Positions 59,502 to 64,000 of a stretch of DNA of 64,000 bases are shown in pieces. Numbering within the stretch: position 1 is the first letter of the stretch; each line of letters begins with the position of its first letter. The translations under genes were made by a program, and so were the position numbers. Source of the DNA: an uncultured Eubacteriales bacterium (lineage in GTDB: Bacteria > Bacillota > Clostridia > Oscillospirales > Acutalibacteraceae). The stretch covers positions 1 through 64,000 of the forward strand of contig CAKUFK010000011.1 in NCBI GenBank assembly GCA_934647945.1, read 5' to 3'. The notes beneath the pieces are model-generated. The model ran no database searches. It was not told where the DNA came from and saw nothing but the letters and a program-made list of their open reading frames with translations.

Positions 59502-61181
59502 TTGGTTAGACTTATGCGTAGATGGACGGCGGCTGCGGCCCTGGCCTGTGCGGCGGGGCTGCTGCTTACCGGCTGCCATACCTCAAAAGACGGGGAGACG
59601 AGCATGATGAAAAAACCGCTGCCGGAGGTCGTGACGAGCGACACGCGGAGCACCTTTTTTTCCACCGCGCATATTGAGGACAAGAACACCGTATCCATCC
59701 CCTTGAGCGACGGCGATCTCTGGCCCTCCGCCTGGGCGGACGACGATTTCCTCTATGTGGCCAACGGCGACGGCAAAGGCCTCAACACCTCGATGCCCTG
59801 GCAGGACATCGTCACGGGACGGGTGCGCGGAACCCCGTGGGACAACAGCCTGAGCGGCATCAATCTCGCGTCGGGCGACGACGTGGCGAAGGTGTGGAGC
59901 GATCCCGACCGCTACAACCGCAAGCCCACCGGCATGGTCTGCGTGGACGGCGTGCTCTATCTCGCGGTGCAGGATCTGTGCAAGGCCAAGTTCGGTATCT
60001 TCGACGAGGCACCCGCGGCGTCGATCTACAAGTCCACCGACAAGGGGCGCACCTGGACCGGGACGGACGAGCCCATGTTCAGCGACTACGTTTTTACCAC
60101 CGTGATGTTCCTCGATTACGGCAAGAACAGCGAAAACTGCCCGGACGACTATGTCTATGCCTACGGTATGGACTACAACTGGCGGGATTCTTTCACCAAC
60201 CAGGTCATCGACCCGGTCGATCTGTATCTGGCCCGGGTCCATAAGGACCACGTGATGGACCGGACGAGGTGGGAATTCTTCACCGGCACCGGCACGGACG
60301 GGCAGCCGGGCTGGAGCGGCGACATCACGCAGCGGCGGGCCGTGCTCCACGACGACCGCAAGGTGTACACCAACATGAGCCCCGCCTACACCGGAGCGAA
60401 CAACATGACGGTGATTTCCCAGGGCAGCATCGTCTACAACAAGCCGCTCGACCGGTATATCTACACCTCCTGGACCGAATACACCTTTGAGTTCTATGAG
60501 TCCCCGACCCCCTACGGCCCCTTCAAGCTTTTCCTCTCCAAGGATTTCGGCGGCTATCCGTGGACGGGCGACAAGCACGGCGGGTACGCCTGCACCATCC
60601 CCTCCAAATTCATCAGCGAGGACGGCCGGGAGATGTGGGTGTTCTCCGCTACCTTCAACGGCGGGGCACAGCAGTACCGCTTCACCGGGCGCAAGCTGGT
60701 GGTGGACCCGTATGACCCCGAGGGGGCCTCCAACGCGAAGGCAGAGGACAACCTAGCTGTAAAAAACGCCACTCCTTATACTCGTTGTAATCGACATGGC
60801 AAGGAAGCGGTCCTCTACGACGGCGACAAGACGACGGCGGAGGACAGCTGGACCGGCGAGATGAAGAAGGAGGATTACTGGGGCTATACCTATTCCGATT
60901 ACCTCACCTTCAACGCCGTGGAATACACCACCGGCAATGTCGACGACAAGGGCGGGTTCTTCACCGACGTCCGGGTGCAGGTGCGGCGCGGGCTGGAATG
61001 GGTCGACGTGGACGGCCTCCATGTACCGCCGGAGTATACCTGCAATGCCGAGGTCAAACCCTATACCACCTATACCTTTACCTTCGATGAGATCGACGGG
61101 GACGGTATCCGGGTGGTCGGTACGCCCGGCGGTACCATGGCCTATACCGGCATCGCCGAATTAGCGGTCTTTTACCGCTGA
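59502..61181 (+). CDS. second DUF4185/GH183-like lipoprotein
   Basis: A 559-residue lipoprotein (lipobox LTGC, Cys25) that is a full-length paralogue of the preceding protein, without its long linker. It shares PAASIYKSTDKGRTWTGT, the YNRKPTGMV block, the LDYGK and YVYAYGMDYNWRDSF stretches and the discoidin-like C-terminus. I start at TTG (59502), five bases after AAGGAG; an ATG at 59514 is the alternative. Two differing copies suggest action on different linkages or chain lengths of one polymer. It is the third gene of the enzyme operon. Confidence 0.65.
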   Translation: MVRLMRRWTAAAALACAAGLLLTGCHTSKDGETSMMKKPLPEVVTSDTRSTFFSTAHIEDKNTVSIPLSDGDLWPSAWADDDFLYVANGDGKGLNTSMPWQDIVTGRVRGTPWDNSLSGINLASGDDVAKVWSDPDRYNRKPTGMVCVDGVLYLAVQDLCKAKFGIFDEAPAASIYKSTDKGRTWTGTDEPMFSDYVFTTVMFLDYGKNSENCPDDYVYAYGMDYNWRDSFTNQVIDPVDLYLARVHKDHVMDRTRWEFFTGTGTDGQPGWSGDITQRRAVLHDDRKVYTNMSPAYTGANNMTVISQGSIVYNKPLDRYIYTSWTEYTFEFYESPTPYGPFKLFLSKDFGGYPWTGDKHGGYACTIPSKFISEDGREMWVFSATFNGGAQQYRFTGRKLVVDPYDPEGASNAKAEDNLAVKNATPYTRCNRHGKEAVLYDGDKTTAEDSWTGEMKKEDYWGYTYSDYLTFNAVEYTTGNVDDKGGFFTDVRVQVRRGLEWVDVDGLHVPPEYTCNAEVKPYTTYTFTFDEIDGDGIRVVGTPGGTMAYTGIAELAVFYR

Positions 61182-61295
61182 CCCCCGCCGCTGGCAGGGC
61201 CCCGGAAAACGGCCGGGCCAGGCGGTTTCATCTCAGAGGAACCTGGATACGGGACCTCCTCTCTATCTCAATGCCATTGCGAAAGGATTGGTTAT

Positions 61296-62957
61296 ATGTC
61301 CCTTTACGCTCTTGGTGTGGACTTCGGCACCCTGTCCGGCCGGACGGGGCTGGTGGATCTGGCCACGGGGGAAGAGCGCTCGAGCGCGGTATACGAGTAT
61401 CCCCACGGGGTCATGGACACAGCGCTGCCCGACGGCACCCCTCTCGGGGACGACTGGGCGCTCGAGCATCCGCGCGATTGGATTGGTGTGCTGCAGGTAA
61501 CGATCCCGGCGGTGCTGGAGCAGGCAGGGGCACGTGCGGACGAGGTCGTGGGGATCGGCACCGATTTCACGGCCTGTACCCTCCTGCCGGTGAAAGCGGA
61601 CGGCACCCCCCTCTGTTTCCTGCCGGCATACATGAACCGGCCTCACGCCTACCCGAAGCTCTGGAAACATCACGCCGCCCAACGCTATGCCAATCGTCTC
61701 AATGCCGTCGCCGAAGAGAGAGGCGAGCCCTGGCTCGCCAACTACGGCGGAAAAATCTCCTCGGAGTGGGCCGTCCCCAAGATGTGGCAGGTACTGGAGG
61801 AAGACGAGGCGGTTTACAACGCCGCCGACCGGTTCATCGAGGCGGCGGACTGGATCGTGTGGCAGCTGTGCGGGAAAGAGACCCGCAACGCCTGCACGGC
61901 GGGGTATAAGGAGATCTGGAACAAGCGGATGGGCTTTCCTTCCGACGACTTTTTCGCCGCGCTCGACCCGCGCCTGGCTCATGTGGTGGATGAGAAGCTC
62001 TCCCGGGACATCCTGCCTTTGGGAGCCACGGCCGGCGAGCTGACGGCGGAGGCCGCCTCCCTGACGGGGCTGCGCCCCGGCATCCCGGTGGCGGTGGGGA
62101 ACGTGGACGCCCACGTCTGTATCCCGGCCGTCGGCATCGACCGGCCGGGCGCCATCCTCGCCATCATGGGCACCTCGACCTGCCATATTTCGGTGGGGGA
62201 AACCGAGGTGCAGGTGCCGGGAATCGGTGGCGTGGTGGAGGACGGCGTCCTGCCCGGATTTTTCGGCTACGAGGCCGGGCAGGCCTGCGTGGGGGACCAT
62301 TTCGCGTGGTTTATCGACCGCTGCGTCCCCGCGTCGTATACCGAGCAGGCCCGGGCGGCCGGCCGGAACATACACGCCTTTCTACGGGAAAAGGCCCAGG
62401 CGAAGAAGCCGGGGGAAAGCGGGCTTTTGGCGCTCGACTGGTGGAACGGGAACCGTTCGGTGCTGGTAGACGCCGACCTGTCCGGGATGCTGCTCGGCAT
62501 GACCCTGCAGACGAAGCCCGAGGACATCTACCGCGCCCTGATCGAGGCCACGGCCTACGGCACCCGGATGATCGTGGAGAATTACCGGGAAAACGGCGTG
62601 CCGGTGGAGGCGTTCTACGCTTCGGGCGGGATCAGCCAGAAGGATCCGATGACCATGCAGATCTACGCCGACGTGCTGAACATGCCGGTGAAAATCGCGG
62701 GGGCGGAACATGGCCCCGCCTATGGGGCGGCGCTGTTCGGCGCGGTGGCCGGCGGCGCGTTCGCCGACATTTTTGAGGCAGCCAGGCGGCTTGGAAAGGT
62801 CAAGGATACCGTATATATCCCCGATCCGGCGGATGCGGCGGCATATGACCGCCTGTTTGCCGAATACCGCCTCCTGCACGACTATTTCGGGCGGGGCGGC
62901 AATGACGTCATGAAACGGCTGAAGGCCATGAAACAGAATAAGGAGGCGGCAGTATGA
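61296..62957 (+). CDS. araB: ribulokinase, AraB family
   Basis: A 553-residue FGGY-family kinase that lines up along its length with Bacillus AraB (MSLYALGVDFGTLSGR, then GIGTDFTACTLLPV, GGKISSEWAVPKM, VGNVDAHVCIPAVG and LLALDWWNGNRSVLVDADL). AraB phosphorylates L-ribulose and also D-ribulose. The neighbouring isomerase is FucI-like rather than AraA, and no AraD is seen, which favours D-ribulose as substrate here, giving D-ribulose 5-phosphate. An AAAGGA site precedes the ATG; the stop overlaps the next start (ATGA). Confidence 0.92.
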   Translation: MSLYALGVDFGTLSGRTGLVDLATGEERSSAVYEYPHGVMDTALPDGTPLGDDWALEHPRDWIGVLQVTIPAVLEQAGARADEVVGIGTDFTACTLLPVKADGTPLCFLPAYMNRPHAYPKLWKHHAAQRYANRLNAVAEERGEPWLANYGGKISSEWAVPKMWQVLEEDEAVYNAADRFIEAADWIVWQLCGKETRNACTAGYKEIWNKRMGFPSDDFFAALDPRLAHVVDEKLSRDILPLGATAGELTAEAASLTGLRPGIPVAVGNVDAHVCIPAVGIDRPGAILAIMGTSTCHISVGETEVQVPGIGGVVEDGVLPGFFGYEAGQACVGDHFAWFIDRCVPASYTEQARAAGRNIHAFLREKAQAKKPGESGLLALDWWNGNRSVLVDADLSGMLLGMTLQTKPEDIYRALIEATAYGTRMIVENYRENGVPVEAFYASGGISQKDPMTMQIYADVLNMPVKIAGAEHGPAYGAALFGAVAGGAFADIFEAARRLGKVKDTVYIPDPADAAAYDRLFAEYRLLHDYFGRGGNDVMKRLKAMKQNKEAAV

Positions 62958-64000
62958 ATCATGGGTGCATCCACCCGAAAATCGGGATCCGGCCGATCAT
63001 CGACGGACGGCGGTTCGGGGTGAGAGAAGGGCTGGAAGAGAAGACCCGCAAGATGGCGGAGGCGGCCGCGGCGCTGATCGCGGAGCGGGTGCGGTACGCC
63101 GACGGAAGCCCGGTGGAATGCGTGATCGCGGACGAGAGCATCGGCGGCTGCGCGGAGGCGGCGAGGGCCGCGGAGCAGTTCAGCCGGGAAAACGTGATCG
63201 CGACGCTGTCGGTGACGCCCTGCTGGTGTTACGGCAGTGAGACGATGGATATGGATCCCACGACGATCAAGGCGGTGTGGGGCTTCAACGGGACCGAACG
63301 CCCTGGCGCCGTGTATCTGGCGGCGGTGATGGCGGCCCACGCGCAGCGGGGCCTGCCGGCGTATTCGATCTACGGGCACGACGTGCAGGACGTTGAGGAC
63401 AACACCATCCCGGAGGACGTGGCGGAGAAAATCGTGCGTTTCGCGAAATGCGCGGCGGCGGTGGGACAGATGCGGGGCAAAAGCTACGTCAACGTCGGCG
63501 GCGTGTCGATGGGGATCATGGGAAGCTACTGCGACGCCGACTTTTTCCAGAAATATCTGGGGATCCGCGCGGAGTGGGTGGACATGACGGAAGTGCTGCG
63601 CCGCGTCGAGGCCGGCATCTATGACCATGAGGAATATGAAAAGGCGCTGGCGTGGGTGAAAGCCGGCTGGCAGGAAGGGCTGGACAAAAACCCCGCCGAG
63701 CTGCAGCATACGGCGGAGCAGAAGGCCGCGGAGCTGGAGTTCGAGGTGAAGATGACCCTCATCATCCGGGATATCCTGCTCGGCAATCCCAAGCTGGCGG
63801 AGATGGGGTATATCGAGGCGTCGAACGGGCGCAACGCGATCGCCGGCGGGTTCCAGGGCCAGCGGATGTGGTCCGACTGGCAGCCGATCGGAGATTTCAC
63901 CGAGACGATGCTGAACACCACGTTCGATTGGAATGGCAGGCGCCAGCCGACGGTCTTTGCGACGGAGAACGACACCTTGAACGCGGTGTCGATGCTGTTC
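62954..64000 (+). CDS. fucI: L-fucose/D-arabinose isomerase, cut by the window end
   Basis: The first 349 residues of a protein very like E. coli FucI (591 residues): HPKIGIRPIIDGRRFGVREG, TPCWCYGSETMDMDPT, VWGFNGTERPGAVYLAAVMA, YSIYGHDVQDVEDN and, before the edge, NTTFDWNGRRQPTVFATEND. FucI interconverts L-fucose/L-fuculose and D-arabinose/D-ribulose with Mn2+. Beside an AraB-family kinase, with no L-fucosidase or FucA in view, the D-arabinose reaction is the likelier one. It overlaps the kinase stop by four bases. The 3' part, with the last metal-binding His, lies outside the window. Confidence 0.93.
   Translation, partial: MNHGCIHPKIGIRPIIDGRRFGVREGLEEKTRKMAEAAAALIAERVRYADGSPVECVIADESIGGCAEAARAAEQFSRENVIATLSVTPCWCYGSETMDMDPTTIKAVWGFNGTERPGAVYLAAVMAAHAQRGLPAYSIYGHDVQDVEDNTIPEDVAEKIVRFAKCAAAVGQMRGKSYVNVGGVSMGIMGSYCDADFFQKYLGIRAEWVDMTEVLRRVEAGIYDHEEYEKALAWVKAGWQEGLDKNPAELQHTAEQKAAELEFEVKMTLIIRDILLGNPKLAEMGYIEASNGRNAIAGGFQGQRMWSDWQPIGDFTETMLNTTFDWNGRRQPTVFATENDTLNAVSMLF

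Overview
The window looks like the chromosome of an uncultured or lightly studied anaerobic Firmicute, most likely a clostridial (Oscillospiraceae-like) gut bacterium. The host parts are GC-rich. Start sites carry strong AGGAGG-type ribosome sites, with TTG and GTG starts in places. The gene types (RsgI-like anti-sigma factor, clostridial sugar ABC transporters without their own ATPase, DUF4870 and zinc-ribbon proteins, AviRa) all fit that group. This placement is inference from gene content; no rRNA is present.

Positions 1-2724 are the right end of a prophage-like element: a holin, a candidate small RNA, a one-spacer type I-C-like CRISPR mini-array with its own promoter, a short serine recombinase operon and a ribbon-helix-helix regulator with repeated operators. 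It ends in the 3' part of a tRNA-Arg(ACG) gene followed by that tRNA's terminator, the usual scar of integration into a tRNA. Host genes follow: a secreted transglutaminase-like protein (2862), an ECF sigma/RsgI-like anti-sigma pair (5683-7748), a D-Ala-D-Ala carboxypeptidase (7972) and an iron alcohol dehydrogenase (9700).

Positions about 11074-17637 are a second, AT-richer integrative element bounded by imperfect direct repeats. It carries two overlapping tyrosine recombinases, an excisionase-like protein, replication/accessory proteins, clustered palindromes and decayed pieces of a dynamin-like GTPase and a HerA-like ATPase. Next are polA, an AviRa-type rRNA methyltransferase, a tocopherol-cyclase-like protein, and an operon for a solute-binding lipoprotein, a membrane-bound LuxR-type regulator and an XRE regulator (17787-25606).

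Positions 25860-33479 hold a long operon of zinc-ribbon proteins alternating with lipoproteins, convergent with an ABC-2 transporter operon (33656-36688). A few small regulators follow (36916-38363).

Positions 38473-64000 form one large carbohydrate regulon around a LacI-family regulator (54990). Leftward genes encode two solute-binding proteins, two complete sugar permease pairs, an NHL/YIP1-like membrane protein, a DUF5696-like protein and two surface carbohydrate-binding-like proteins. Rightward genes encode a GH172 (DUF2961) glycosidase, two DUF4185/GH183-like secreted lipoproteins, an AraB-family ribulokinase and an L-fucose/D-arabinose isomerase (FucI, cut by the window end). Near-identical operators lie in front of both arms. 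GH172 plus GH183 are the families known for D-arabinan breakdown, and FucI plus AraB would take D-arabinose through D-ribulose to D-ribulose 5-phosphate. I therefore propose a Gram-positive D-arabinan (or related D-arabinofuranosyl/fructofuranosyl glycan) utilisation system as the main discovery here.
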